NCBI RefSeq assembly: GCF_030518795.1
Contig: NZ_CP130427.1
Span: 5,394,001-5,458,000 of the forward strand
Source: Micromonospora sp. NBRC 110009
GTDB taxonomy: Bacteria; Actinomycetota; Actinomycetes; Mycobacteriales; Micromonosporaceae
Direction: 5' to 3'
DNA: 64,000 bases
The position numbers were made by a program, and so were the translations under genes. The notes under the pieces are model-generated. The model saw only the letters and a program-made list of their open reading frames with translations, had not been told where the DNA came from and ran no database searches. Below, piece by piece: positions 1-10,254 of this stretch (within the stretch, counting starts at the first letter, position 1; the number at the start of each line of letters is the position of its first letter).

Positions 1-1
1 G

Positions 2-3000
2 CGGGAACTGCTCGGCCTGGCCACCCGGCTAGACGGGCGGACCGGGCTCGACCGGCAGCTTCGCCAACTGCGCGCCGCCGGCATCGACCTGGGGACCGGA
101 CGTCAACTGCCTGCCATGGCTCGACAACTCCGCCGTGACTGCGACACCGTCACCAGCGCGGTGCTGCGGTACCTGCACGAATACGGCGGCGCGACGCGCA
201 CCGCAGTTCCCCGCACTGGCGTCGTCCACGCCCGCCCGGAGTACCGGCAGCTCGTCGACGAGGCCCGGCAAATCAGCCACCGGCTGGGCGAGCTGAAGAA
301 GGAACTGACCACGGCGGAGGCCGCGGCACGAGCACGTGTGGCGCAGAGCGACGACAGCTCCCACTGGCTGCTCCGAACAGTGCTGTCCCGCCTCACCGGG
401 CTGACCCATGCCGTCACCGAGACCGTGCAGGTGCTCTGGCGGCTGCGGAGCCTGCCGGACGAACACCTGTGGGTGTACCGGCTCTCGGCCGACGTGCCGA
501 CCGGGGTCCCGTCCGAGGGCGAGGCCGCTGAGGCGCAGTCCGACTGGACATTCGAGTGCATCCCCATCGACGTCGGCCCCGCCTTCGCCGATGCCGTGGT
601 CGGCCCGGCCCGCAGCGTCACCCTGACCAGCGCCACCCTCACCACCGGCGGCACCTTCGACTACGTCGCCTCCCGGCTGGGCATCCGGGTCGAGCCGGGC
701 AGCAGCGAGCCCGGGGTGTTCGACGGCCGCCAGCTGCGCAGCCCGTTCGACTACGCCACCCAGTCCGCGGTGGTCCTCACCAACCACCTGCCGGTGCCCG
801 TTCCGAGCCAGGAACAGGAGTTCGTGGAGGAATTCGCGCGGGACCAGGTGGGGCTGCTGTCGCTGACGGGTGGCAGGGCCATGACGTTGTTCGCGGCGCG
901 CCGGCGGATGGAGGAGGTTGCGCAGCTCGTGCGGCAGCAGGGCGACGCCCTCGCCGACCGTGGGGTGCGACTGCTGGTCCAGGGGGAGGCCGGACGGGCG
1001 GAGATCTCCGACCGGTTCCGGGCCGATCCCGGCACCGTGGTGTACGGCTTGCGCTCGTACTGGCAGGGTTTCGACGCTCCTGGCGAGACCTTGAGCTACC
1101 TGGTCATCGAGAAGCCGCCCTACCCCCACCCCGACGACGCCGTGGTCAGCGCCCGGATCCGTGCCATCACGGACCGGGGCGGAGACCCCTTCCTCGATTA
1201 CGTGGTGCCGAAGACGGCAGTGCTGCTGGCCCAGGGCTTCGGTCGGCTGATCCGCAGCGAGACCGACCGGGGCGTGGCGTTGATCGGCGATCGACGCATG
1301 CAGTCACCCAGCAGTGCCAACCGCCTGCTGCTGTCCACCATGCCCGGGCCGGAGCTGTACCACGCCGTCGATCGGGACGACGCCTGGCGCTACGCCCTGC
1401 GCTTTGTCACCGGTGAGGAACCGGACCTGAGCGAGGCGTTGGCGCTGGCGGGCAACGAGGTGGACGCCATTCTGCAGCGGCTGCGGCTGATGCCGGGGGA
1501 GGACCCGGAGCCGAAGCTGCGGGAAGGCGCGCGCCTGTTGTTCGGCGTGCAGGAGCTGCGGGAGCCGCAGCTGCAGCTGATGCTGGCCCACCTCGCCGGC
1601 GCTGACACGGTCGGGATCCTGCCCACCGGCACCGGCAAGTCGCTCTGTTTCCAGCTGCCGGCGCTGCTGCGTCCCGAGGACCGCGCGACGGTGGTCGTCA
1701 GCCCGCTCGTCGCACTCATCAAGGACCAGTTGGACGACCTGCGCGGCCGCCGGGGCCTGCGCGGAGTGCAGGGCATCACGGGCAGCACCCCAGCCACCGT
1801 CCGCACCGAGATCCTGCGGGATCTCGCGGCGGGCAAGGTGCGGCTGCTGTACGTGTCGCCGGAGCGGCTGGTGCGAGATCCGGTGCTGCGGGTCGCGTTG
1901 GAGCGACAGGACCTCGCCGCCCTGGTCGTGGACGAGGCGCATTGCGTCAGTGACTGGGGGCACGACTTCCGGCCCGAATTCCGCCAGGTGTCCCGGGCGG
2001 TGGCCCATCTCGACCGTGCGCCGCGCATGGCGTTGACCGCGACCGCCACCCCGCCGGTGGTCCAAGACATCATCGCCACTCTCGAGCTGCGCGACCCGGT
2101 CACGGTCAGCCGGCCCTCCGACCGTCCGAACCTTCGGTTCCAGGTCACCAAGGTCGCCGACGAACGGGAACGCGCCCGAGAACTGCTGCGCATCGCCACC
2201 GCCATGGGCTCCGCGCCGGGCATCGTCTACGCGTCGCGTCGCGCCGTCACCGAGGAGATCGGGGCGCTGCTCCGACGCGCAGGGCTGGCCGCCCGCCACT
2301 ACCACGCGGGCATGGTGCCGGAGCAGCGCGAAGCCGTCCAGGACGACTTCCTCGCCGGCACCACACAGATCATCGTGGCGACCAAGGCCTTCGGCATGGG
2401 CGTCAACAAGCCGGACGTCGGCTGGGTGGTGCACTACGACCTGCCGGAGTCGCTGGATGCGTACGTGCAGGAGTCTGGCCGTGCAGCGCGGGCCCCGGAG
2501 CTGCGCGGAGAATGCGTTCTTCTCTACAGCGGCGGCGACATCGCCCGGCGGCGTGCGCAGGTGGCCGACACGACCGACGCCGACCGGCGTGCCCTGACGC
2601 AGCGCGTGTTGAGCCTGCTGGGCGGCCAGCGCACGCGCGGCGGGGACGCGGTGTTCCACCAGGAGGAACTGGCCGAGGCAGCCGGCGTCGACCCGGACGA
2701 GCTCAACGTCCTTCTGGGCTGGCTGGAACGCGCCGGCGCGGTGGAGTTGCTGCCCGACTGCTCGGCGCGCGGCACCGTGCATGTCGGTGTCCGGGAGCCG
2801 GAGGATCAACAGCAGCGACGCCGGTTCCGGGAGATGTCAGTGCTGCTGCGGCTGCGGCCTCAGGTCGGCAGTCGCATCGACTTCGACCGGCTGGAACAGG
2901 AACACGGCATCGACCCTGACGAGCTGGAACGAGACCTGGTCGCCTGGTCCCTGGACCGGCTCGTCACGTTCTCCTCGTCGCAGCGCTACCGCCGCCTTCG

Positions 3001-3583
3001 GCTCCGGACGGGGCAGGTGGACAGCGTCCGGTTGACGCGGGAGATCCGCCGCTGGAGCATGTGGCAGCGCGAGCAACTCAACGCGGTCATCTCGTACGTC
3101 GGGAGCGCGGAGTGCCGGCGCGCCGACATCGTCCGCTACTTCGGGTTCCCCGCCTACGCCTGCGGGGATCAGCGGGAGGCGTGCGATGCCTGCGGCGGGC
3201 GACCGGCGTGGCATGATCTACCCGCTTCGGCGGTCCCGGATCCGGAACACCTGGTCAACGTGGACCTTACCGTCCTGCAGGCGGTGGCCTGGGCGTCGAC
3301 GTTGCGGACCGGCCGCTACGGCGCGGTCGGGTTGCGGGCGGCCGTCCTGGGAGCGGAAGTGCTGCCCGGCGGTCATCCCATCGGGGCAGGCCTGCGGCGC
3401 TGCCCGCAGTTCGGCGCCCTCCGCTACGTCCGCGGGGCCGAACGGCGGTGGGACGAAGCGGCCGCTCGCCTGATCGGCGAGCGGCTCCTCGTATCTGACG
3501 AGGTCAGCAGGGACGGCAGGAGTTACACCAGCTTGGCGATCACGGGTGCCGGGCGGGAACGGTTGGGGGGCCGGCGTGGGTGA
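2..3583 (+). CDS. DinG-type helicase C-terminal half fused to a complete RecQ helicase (5' partial)
   Basis: The frame is open from base 2, so the gene begins upstream of the window; the ATG at 116 is internal. Residues from the edge to about 500 match the arch and C-terminal half of DinG/XPD helicases: LTSATLTTGG near nt 620-650, a YWQGFD motif near 1060, and the motif VI signature QGFGRLIRSETDRG near 1230-1270. A RecQ-type core follows, with Walker A TGTGKS (about nt 1625-1642), a DEAH box (about 1929-1942), GESGRA-like QESGRAAR near 2470, and a four-Cys RecQ zinc motif (CRR..YACGDQ..CDACGG, nt 3112-3200). The C-terminus (nt 3220-3580) looks like an RQC winged-helix region. One polypeptide therefore carries two SF2 motors. 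It overlaps the next gene by 8 bp. The iron-sulfur and DEAH half of the DinG part must lie upstream. A role in DNA unwinding during defence or repair is inference. Confidence 0.85.
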   Translation, partial: RELLGLATRLDGRTGLDRQLRQLRAAGIDLGTGRQLPAMARQLRRDCDTVTSAVLRYLHEYGGATRTAVPRTGVVHARPEYRQLVDEARQISHRLGELKKELTTAEAAARARVAQSDDSSHWLLRTVLSRLTGLTHAVTETVQVLWRLRSLPDEHLWVYRLSADVPTGVPSEGEAAEAQSDWTFECIPIDVGPAFADAVVGPARSVTLTSATLTTGGTFDYVASRLGIRVEPGSSEPGVFDGRQLRSPFDYATQSAVVLTNHLPVPVPSQEQEFVEEFARDQVGLLSLTGGRAMTLFAARRRMEEVAQLVRQQGDALADRGVRLLVQGEAGRAEISDRFRADPGTVVYGLRSYWQGFDAPGETLSYLVIEKPPYPHPDDAVVSARIRAITDRGGDPFLDYVVPKTAVLLAQGFGRLIRSETDRGVALIGDRRMQSPSSANRLLLSTMPGPELYHAVDRDDAWRYALRFVTGEEPDLSEALALAGNEVDAILQRLRLMPGEDPEPKLREGARLLFGVQELREPQLQLMLAHLAGADTVGILPTGTGKSLCFQLPALLRPEDRATVVVSPLVALIKDQLDDLRGRRGLRGVQGITGSTPATVRTEILRDLAAGKVRLLYVSPERLVRDPVLRVALERQDLAALVVDEAHCVSDWGHDFRPEFRQVSRAVAHLDRAPRMALTATATPPVVQDIIATLELRDPVTVSRPSDRPNLRFQVTKVADERERARELLRIATAMGSAPGIVYASRRAVTEEIGALLRRAGLAARHYHAGMVPEQREAVQDDFLAGTTQIIVATKAFGMGVNKPDVGWVVHYDLPESLDAYVQESGRAARAPELRGECVLLYSGGDIARRRAQVADTTDADRRALTQRVLSLLGGQRTRGGDAVFHQEELAEAAGVDPDELNVLLGWLERAGAVELLPDCSARGTVHVGVREPEDQQQRRRFREMSVLLRLRPQVGSRIDFDRLEQEHGIDPDELERDLVAWSLDRLVTFSSSQRYRRLRLRTGQVDSVRLTREIRRWSMWQREQLNAVISYVGSAECRRADIVRYFGFPAYACGDQREACDACGGRPAWHDLPASAVPDPEHLVNVDLTVLQAVAWASTLRTGRYGAVGLRAAVLGAEVLPGGHPIGAGLRRCPQFGALRYVRGAERRWDEAAARLIGERLLVSDEVSRDGRSYTSLAITGAGRERLGGRRG

Positions 3584-6500
3584 GTTGGTCAGTGTCGAGC
3601 GGATCATCACGGCGGCACTGCTGGAGAACGGGGAGATTTCCCTGGGCCCGGTCGAGCAGACCCGGCTCGGGCTTCCCAGCCACTCGGCAGACCTGGCCCT
3701 CGTCGTGGACGACGAGTCGCTAGCCGTGGCGTGGGTCGCCGGCCGGCGACGCCTGCACGGCGAGTCGCTGGCCGAGTATCTGCAGGACACGGCACGGGTA
3801 GGAGGGCTGCTGCGACTGGAGCGCCGCGGCGAGGGCCCGCTGCGGCTCGTCGTCTCCGCCCCGGGAGCCCAGCTGTCGTACCCGATGCGCCTTCCCGGCG
3901 CTGTCGTTGCCGCGCCGGGTTTCCCCGCAGCCAGCGGCGCAGCCGCTGCGCGGTCCGCTGCCAGCCCTCTGCGTCGGGCCAGCACCGGAGGCCGGTACCG
4001 CCTGCGCAAGCGCGAGGAGTACGCCTGGCACGGGAAGATCGGCTTCCTCAAGAGCGCCCGGAAGCACGCCGTGGGCGCGCTGAAGAACCGTGGCTGGGAC
4101 CCGGCCGACGCGGTCGAGCTGCGGCTGGAGGGGGAGCGCCTGGCAACCCTGGACCAGTTCGACGAGCTGTTGGCCATCGATGCGGCGCACATCGAACACA
4201 TGCCGCACCAGGAGGCGGCGGCCCGCACGGTGCTGACCCGCATGGGCGGGCGAGGGATCCTCGCCGACGAGGTCGGCCTCGGCAAGACGGTCGAGGCAGG
4301 CCTGGTTCTCAAGGAGCTCATGCTCCGGGGGCTGGCGCAACGGATCCTGATTATCTGCCCGGCCCCGCTGCGCGACCAGTGGCGCGACGAGCTGCGCGAC
4401 AAGTTCGACGAAGACTTCACTGTGGTGGCCAGCGGCCAGGACGCCAGGGCGTTCGAGCAGGACCGGATCATCATGACGCTGCAGCTGGCGCTCCGCAATG
4501 CGGAACGGTTCGGTAAGCGGTTCGACCTGGTCATCGTCGACGAGGCTCACCGCCTGTCCGGCGCCGGCGCGAAACGCACCCGCGAGGTCGTCGGCGGACT
4601 CGTCGCCAAGGCGCCCCGTGCGCTGTTCCTATCGGCCACCCCGGTGCAGAACAATCTGCTGGAGCTGTACCGACTCGTCGAGCTTCTGCGCCCTGGCACC
4701 TTCGACTCCGAGTACGACTTCGCTCGCCGCTTCGTCGACCCGCACGACCCACGCCGCCCGGTCAATGCGGTCGAACTGCGCAAGCTGATCAGCAGCGTGG
4801 TGGTGCGTACCACCCGCCAGCAGGCCGGGGTCGACCGCGTGCACCGGATGCCTCCGCAGGACCACGGCGTCGTGCTGACCCCGCCCGAGCGTCAGCTCTA
4901 CAACCTCCTCCTGCACACGCTGCGGCATCGGATGACCGGACCGGCCGACACCATGCGCCGCCGGCAACTCGCGCTGCGGCTGACCGCCTCCCCGCAGGCG
5001 GTATCCCGCAGCGCCCTGCGGATGGCCGAGCGGCAACCGGACCGTCAGCTGCGGCAGCTCCTCACCGAGATCGGCCACCTCGCGGGGGACATCCGGCACA
5101 CCTCCCGCGAGCAGACCGCGCTGGAGGTCGTCCAGCGCTGGCTCGACGAGCACGGGCGGGTGCTGATGTTCACCCAGCACACCGACACCCTGACCGGCAT
5201 TCTCCGGCTGCTGGACGGCGCCGGCATCAGCGCCGCACCCTTCCACGGCGGGATGACCCACGCCGCCCGCAGCGCTTCCGTCGCCGACTTCCGTTCTGGC
5301 CGAGCCCGTGTCCTGGTGTCCACCGACGCCGGCGCCGAGGGCCAGAACCTGCAGGTGAGCAACTGCGTGCTCAACTACGACCTGCCCTGGAACCCGATGC
5401 GGGTCGAGCAACGCATCGGCCGGGTGCACCGACTCACCCAGACCCGTGACGTGTACATCGCGAACCTGTTCGCCCGGGACACCCTCGACGAGGCCGTCTA
5501 CCGTTTGCTCCACGACAAGCTGGCCATGTTCGAGCTGCTGTTCGGACAGGTGGTGACGGTCCTTGGTGAGCTGGAGGGCACCCAGGACTCCAGCATGGAG
5601 AACCGGGTGCTGGAGGCGCTCTACGCCAAGAGCGACGCCAGCATGCAGAGCCGGTTGAACGAACTCGGGAACGAGCTGGAGCAGGCCCGCAGCCGGGCCA
5701 TGACCATGATGACCGCCGACGCCGGCCTGAGCGACTGGCTCGCCCAACGGCAGGAGGAGCGACGCAAGCGCGCCGCGCAGCCCGAAGCCCGGGAGCTGCT
5801 GCCGCAGGCGGCCAAGCACCCACGCCGCCGGCAGAAGGACCTCGAGCGGTTTGTCTGCCAATTCCTGACGGCGGCGGGGGCGTCGCTGACGCAGCCCGCC
5901 GAGGGGCTCACCGTCGCCACCCTGCCCGACGACCTCGCCGAGTCCCTGGGTGGCCGCCGGGAACTCTTCCTCGCCTTCACCAACGCCGCGTTGGATCACC
6001 ACCCGGAGGCGCAGCTCTGCGTCGTCGGGTCCGAGCTCTTCGACGAGCTACTGGAGGTCCTGCGTGAACGCGGAGACCTTTCCGGGACGGTCGCAGCGAT
6101 CCCCGATGTGCACCAGAAGCCGGCGGTCGCCCACAGCCTGGACGTTCAGCTGGTCAAACGCCACATCGAGCCGGCGCAGGAGTGGGCCGCGCGGGCGACG
6201 TACCGGGTGCAGGAGGGGGCCACCAGCGGCAACCAACAGCTGGTGACCGTGGCGGTCGGACCTGACGTCGACCTCGACCGCCGGCGGGTATCGCTGCCCG
6301 ACGGCGCCGCCATGCCGGCGGAAACGTCGGAGAAGGCGGTGCTGGATGTCGTCGATCGACAGGCGGCCGTGCAGCTGCTCCAGAACCTGCGTGAGGCCCA
6401 GGAGGCCGAGCAACGCCGGCAGCGGGAGGCGCAGGAAGCACTTGTCGCCAACCTGGAGAAGCAACTCGCGGCGGCGGAGAAGGCATGGCGCAAACGGCGT

Positions 6501-9500
6501 GACTACCAGGCGTACGACGAGATGGAGGAGCGGCAGCGCCAGCTGAACCGAGCGATCGCGGCTGCTCGCAAGCCGACACCCAAGATCGTCGATACCGAGC
6601 TGCGCGCGGAGCTGCTCACCCTCGAGATGCACGGCTCGGACCAGCTCGTGGTGGTGGAACGGTGGGAGCACACCAACGGCACTGCCCGCGAACTGCGGTA
6701 CCCGTGGACGGGCAACCTCGGCCAGCACGGTCTGACCTGCGAGGCGACCGGCAAGCCGCTCGCGACCCTGAGCCTCTGCGGCGGCGGTCACGTCGTTGAC
6801 CGGTCGGCATTGTCGGCCTGCCAGACCTGCACGACCGACTGGTGCGGGGCCTGTGGACCCACGCGAGCCGTGCAGGCCTGCCGCGGCTGCAAACGAGTGT
6901 CCTGCGCGACCTGCCGTAACGGTGGTCCCCTCTGCGCCAGTTGTGCCCAGCCGCAGCGCGCAGCGGAGCTGGACACCGAGTGGGAGACTGGCTGGCGCCT
7001 GGGTGGTGACGCTTACCTGCTGGTCGGGGAGCGCCACGCCGTGCTCGTCGACGGGAGCGGTGACCGGCAGACGCTGGTGTCCGCGCCGGATGCCCAGGAC
7101 CCGGTCCGGGCGCGGCTGCGGGGATTGGCCCACCGACTGGGGCTGCCCGCGGGCACTGGCTTGGTCGCGGCAGCCCCGAAGGTCACGCCGGCCGACCTGA
7201 TCGCGGGCAGCGTATGGGCGAAGGCGTCGCCGTCGACGTGGTGGACGTGGCAGCCCGCGACCGGGGCTGCAGTCGATCCGGGTCTGGTCGACGAGTTGCC
7301 GGACCTCACCAGCCCACCCGTCGCCATTGAGGACGAGGTCGGCTTCGCCGCGCTCCTGGCCGGTCTGCGTCGTAGCCAGCCAGCCCCACAGGCCCCGGCG
7401 GTGGCGGCGATGCCGTTCGCGATCGTGCAGCGGGTCGACGTCCGCGACGGCCAGTTCGTCTACCGGGAGTTGTGGCACGACGGCGACCGGGCACCACAGC
7501 TCGCCCGAGAGGACGGCGAGCCGTTGCAGGTGAGCCGGCACGAGGTGGCTCCATTCTGCCGGTCCATCGCGGAGGCGGTCGTGGGCCCGGTCCGCGTGGA
7601 GGTGGACGGCCTGCACCGCTCCTACGTGTGCCTGCTCACCGATGGGACCTATAGCAGCACCCTCTTCGTCCCCGGGCTCCCCGGGGCTACGGTGCAGGCG
7701 GAGGGACACCTGGCGCGGACGGTGGCGGCAGTCGGTCTACCCACGAACAGGGTGGTGGTCCGCCATCCCGAGTCCGCGCCGTCGGCAGCGCATCTGCGCT
7801 ACAGCACCGCGGCGACGGACGTCACCGTGAAACGCACAGTGAAGTCCCTCCGTACGCTCGTGGAGGAGGCAACGGGTGACCCGGAAACGGGGTTCCTCTT
7901 CGTAGACAACACCCGAGGGGAGTTCGCCGCTGCCCGGCTCGCCAACGATGAGGCGCTCCGTCTCGTGCTCGACGGGCTGGCGGAACCAGTGGCGCCAGTG
8001 TCCGTCGCCGACTGCGTAACGGTCGACGAACAGTGGCAGTCACCGCACGGCACGGCGACCCGGCAGTACCTGGTGGCGCCAGCGGCACCACTGAACGCGC
8101 ACCTGCGTACCGGACGGATCCTCGTCGCTCCCGGCGAGCCAGTCGCTGCGAGGTTGGCGGACGGAAACCCCGTCGACGGCCGGGTGTACGTGGACAGCGG
8201 CGGCCACCTGGTCGATGAGGCGCAGGTGGCTGGCTGTCCCGTCTGCGCCCAGGCCTACGGGCCCTGCTGCGGCGACGACGGCACTATCACCGGCTGCTGG
8301 TCCTGCCGCCGCCCGGCATGCGGCAGCTGCCGAGCGAATGATCCGTCCACCGTGGCGGAAACCCGCTGCGAGCGCTGCGGCGACCGCTCCTGCGGCCACT
8401 GCTCCCGGGAGCTGCCGCTGCGCGCCTGCCAGCTGTGCGGCCGTGACGTCTGCAAGTCCTGTGGTCCCGGCCCGGTCTGCCTCACGTGTCAGCACCTCGC
8501 CCCGGCTACTCCCGAGCAGATCCGGAGACTGCCGGTTGACCTCTGCGCCCAGGGGGTCGCCGTACTCCTCGGCGAGGATGACGGCGGAATTGTGGCGGTG
8601 CTGCACAGCGCCACCCGGTCGGAGGTCGCCGTCGTTTCGGCCTCCGGCCCGCGCCGCTGGGAGACAGCCACCGGTGACGACGAGGACCTGCTGCGGGTGC
8701 GGCTGGGCGCCGCACGCCTGGCCGGAAACGGCGACGTCGACCTGCGTGCCGTCCCCGCAGAGACCGTGCCCGTGCCTGTCGATTGGCTGACGCTTCAGCG
8801 CAGCCAGGGCGTCACCTTCCAGTGGGTGGTGCAGACCGACGGCGTGCGTCATGCCGGAAACGCACCCAACCTTGCCGCCCTGCCAGGCTCGCGGGAGTTG
8901 GACCCAGATCTTGCGGGCGCCTTCAGCGCGGCCCTGTACGGAGGGGCGGAAGTGGCGGTGCCGACACCGGTGCCGGCGGCCCGGCGTGCCGCGGTGCGAC
9001 GAGCAGCGGCGGCTCTCACCCCGCCGGGTCGCCGGACCGTCGCCACTGCGTGCCGCCAGCACACCGAGCTGGCGCTCGCCCTCACCCCGGACGGATTCAT
9101 CCGGCGCCGAGCCGTGGGGAAAGAGGTGTTCGAGGAGCGAGCGGGCTGGCAGGTGCCGGACCAGATGCCGGCCTGGGCCTTCGAGGGCTGGCAACCGGGG
9201 CCGGAGATCATCGCCGCCACTGCCATGGACGGATGGACCGCAGTGGTCGCCGCCGTCGGTGAGCACATCATGCTCGGACTGCGCCAGGGCGGCGAGAAGC
9301 CGGTATGGCACCGCATCAGCGACGACACCGAACTGGACCTCTGGCGGGCAGCACTCGGCCTGGAGTTGCTCGGCGAGCGAACCCTGGCCACCGTCGTTGC
9401 CCACACGCCCGTGGAGCAGATCCAAGGGCCGGTCGTCGTGCGTGGCCGCCTGCTGGCGCGTCAAACGTGGCGCGTGGTCAACCGGCAGCCGTTCGGGCAG

Positions 9501-10199
9501 CCGGGCCGGATGGCGCTCTTCCCGACCGCGGCCGTGGCGGCGATCATTCCCCACGCCCGGCCCTCCGCGCCCGCGGGCGCCACTATCCTGCCGGAGCCCG
9601 TGGTGCGAGGGCTGCGGGCACGCTTCGCGGGCCGCCAGGTTATCGACGTTGACGTGACGGTCGGCCAGGCCGTCGAGGAGCAGTGGAGTTTGCCCACCGG
9701 GGAGACGATGGTTGTCCGCTACGAGATACCTGCGGGCCAGACCCTTGGGTACGTGCGGGACGCGGTCACCGGTGCGCCGCTGCACCAGGCGGCAGCATGC
9801 CGGCGGCACCACCTCGTCGAGTCGATTGCCCTGTGCAGCACCTGCCTGACCGCAACCTGTGCCGCATGCCCGGATGCCGTACGCCCCTGCGTCCTGTGTG
9901 GTGGGCGGCTCTGCGGCACGTGCGTGGGACCGGACGGGCGGTGCCCGACCTGCGCAGACCTTCGCAAGGTCGGGCTGTTTGAACGCGGGAAGTTCGGCGT
10001 ATCGCTGCGAGGGGCGGCCTGGCACAGCACGGGGAGGCACGTCCAGGTCACCGTCAGACGGGACAAGGGCCGGTGGTCCCTGGAGAGGTGGGACAACGAT
10101 GGCCGAGTCGTGCTGGAGCTGGAAGGTGAAGCACTGCAGTCCGTCGCGCGGATGCTGGGCGAGAGCGACAAGGTCCAGCAGCCGCGGACGGACTCATGA
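3576..10199 (+). CDS. Giant SNF2/HepA-type helicase with three Cys-rich zinc clusters
   Basis: 2207 aa. The start is GTG at 3576 after a G-rich SD-like stretch, giving an 8-bp overlap with the upstream stop. After about 190 residues of unknown sequence comes a SNF2-type ATPase: DEVGLGKT (residue ~230), DEAH (~322), SATPVQNN, and helicase-C motif VI EQRIGRVHR (~610). A charged Glu/Arg/Gln-rich coiled-coil stretch follows (nt 6380-6560). Three separate Cys-rich clusters lie at about residues 1055-1125, 1554-1640 and 2075-2130, each with repeated CxxC pairs like treble-clef or B-box fingers. Long regions between them are unrecognised beta-rich repeats. The length is about twice that of HepA/RapA or DISARM DrmD proteins. 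It is translationally coupled to the DinG-RecQ gene, so a shared complex is likely. Remodelling of protein-DNA complexes is the family role; the substrate is unknown. Confidence 0.85.
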   Translation: MGELVSVERIITAALLENGEISLGPVEQTRLGLPSHSADLALVVDDESLAVAWVAGRRRLHGESLAEYLQDTARVGGLLRLERRGEGPLRLVVSAPGAQLSYPMRLPGAVVAAPGFPAASGAAAARSAASPLRRASTGGRYRLRKREEYAWHGKIGFLKSARKHAVGALKNRGWDPADAVELRLEGERLATLDQFDELLAIDAAHIEHMPHQEAAARTVLTRMGGRGILADEVGLGKTVEAGLVLKELMLRGLAQRILIICPAPLRDQWRDELRDKFDEDFTVVASGQDARAFEQDRIIMTLQLALRNAERFGKRFDLVIVDEAHRLSGAGAKRTREVVGGLVAKAPRALFLSATPVQNNLLELYRLVELLRPGTFDSEYDFARRFVDPHDPRRPVNAVELRKLISSVVVRTTRQQAGVDRVHRMPPQDHGVVLTPPERQLYNLLLHTLRHRMTGPADTMRRRQLALRLTASPQAVSRSALRMAERQPDRQLRQLLTEIGHLAGDIRHTSREQTALEVVQRWLDEHGRVLMFTQHTDTLTGILRLLDGAGISAAPFHGGMTHAARSASVADFRSGRARVLVSTDAGAEGQNLQVSNCVLNYDLPWNPMRVEQRIGRVHRLTQTRDVYIANLFARDTLDEAVYRLLHDKLAMFELLFGQVVTVLGELEGTQDSSMENRVLEALYAKSDASMQSRLNELGNELEQARSRAMTMMTADAGLSDWLAQRQEERRKRAAQPEARELLPQAAKHPRRRQKDLERFVCQFLTAAGASLTQPAEGLTVATLPDDLAESLGGRRELFLAFTNAALDHHPEAQLCVVGSELFDELLEVLRERGDLSGTVAAIPDVHQKPAVAHSLDVQLVKRHIEPAQEWAARATYRVQEGATSGNQQLVTVAVGPDVDLDRRRVSLPDGAAMPAETSEKAVLDVVDRQAAVQLLQNLREAQEAEQRRQREAQEALVANLEKQLAAAEKAWRKRRDYQAYDEMEERQRQLNRAIAAARKPTPKIVDTELRAELLTLEMHGSDQLVVVERWEHTNGTARELRYPWTGNLGQHGLTCEATGKPLATLSLCGGGHVVDRSALSACQTCTTDWCGACGPTRAVQACRGCKRVSCATCRNGGPLCASCAQPQRAAELDTEWETGWRLGGDAYLLVGERHAVLVDGSGDRQTLVSAPDAQDPVRARLRGLAHRLGLPAGTGLVAAAPKVTPADLIAGSVWAKASPSTWWTWQPATGAAVDPGLVDELPDLTSPPVAIEDEVGFAALLAGLRRSQPAPQAPAVAAMPFAIVQRVDVRDGQFVYRELWHDGDRAPQLAREDGEPLQVSRHEVAPFCRSIAEAVVGPVRVEVDGLHRSYVCLLTDGTYSSTLFVPGLPGATVQAEGHLARTVAAVGLPTNRVVVRHPESAPSAAHLRYSTAATDVTVKRTVKSLRTLVEEATGDPETGFLFVDNTRGEFAAARLANDEALRLVLDGLAEPVAPVSVADCVTVDEQWQSPHGTATRQYLVAPAAPLNAHLRTGRILVAPGEPVAARLADGNPVDGRVYVDSGGHLVDEAQVAGCPVCAQAYGPCCGDDGTITGCWSCRRPACGSCRANDPSTVAETRCERCGDRSCGHCSRELPLRACQLCGRDVCKSCGPGPVCLTCQHLAPATPEQIRRLPVDLCAQGVAVLLGEDDGGIVAVLHSATRSEVAVVSASGPRRWETATGDDEDLLRVRLGAARLAGNGDVDLRAVPAETVPVPVDWLTLQRSQGVTFQWVVQTDGVRHAGNAPNLAALPGSRELDPDLAGAFSAALYGGAEVAVPTPVPAARRAAVRRAAAALTPPGRRTVATACRQHTELALALTPDGFIRRRAVGKEVFEERAGWQVPDQMPAWAFEGWQPGPEIIAATAMDGWTAVVAAVGEHIMLGLRQGGEKPVWHRISDDTELDLWRAALGLELLGERTLATVVAHTPVEQIQGPVVVRGRLLARQTWRVVNRQPFGQPGRMALFPTAAVAAIIPHARPSAPAGATILPEPVVRGLRARFAGRQVIDVDVTVGQAVEEQWSLPTGETMVVRYEIPAGQTLGYVRDAVTGAPLHQAAACRRHHLVESIALCSTCLTATCAACPDAVRPCVLCGGRLCGTCVGPDGRCPTCADLRKVGLFERGKFGVSLRGAAWHSTGRHVQVTVRRDKGRWSLERWDNDGRVVLELEGEALQSVARMLGESDKVQQPRTDS

Positions 10200-10254
10200 A
10201 CCTGCTGCTGCCCGGTAATCGGGCGTCCGCGCTGTCACCTCGAGGAGGAGCGCC

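Noticed and set aside
8040..10040. 666-codon open frame on the minus strand
   Set aside because: Antisense of the giant SNF2 protein; no family features.
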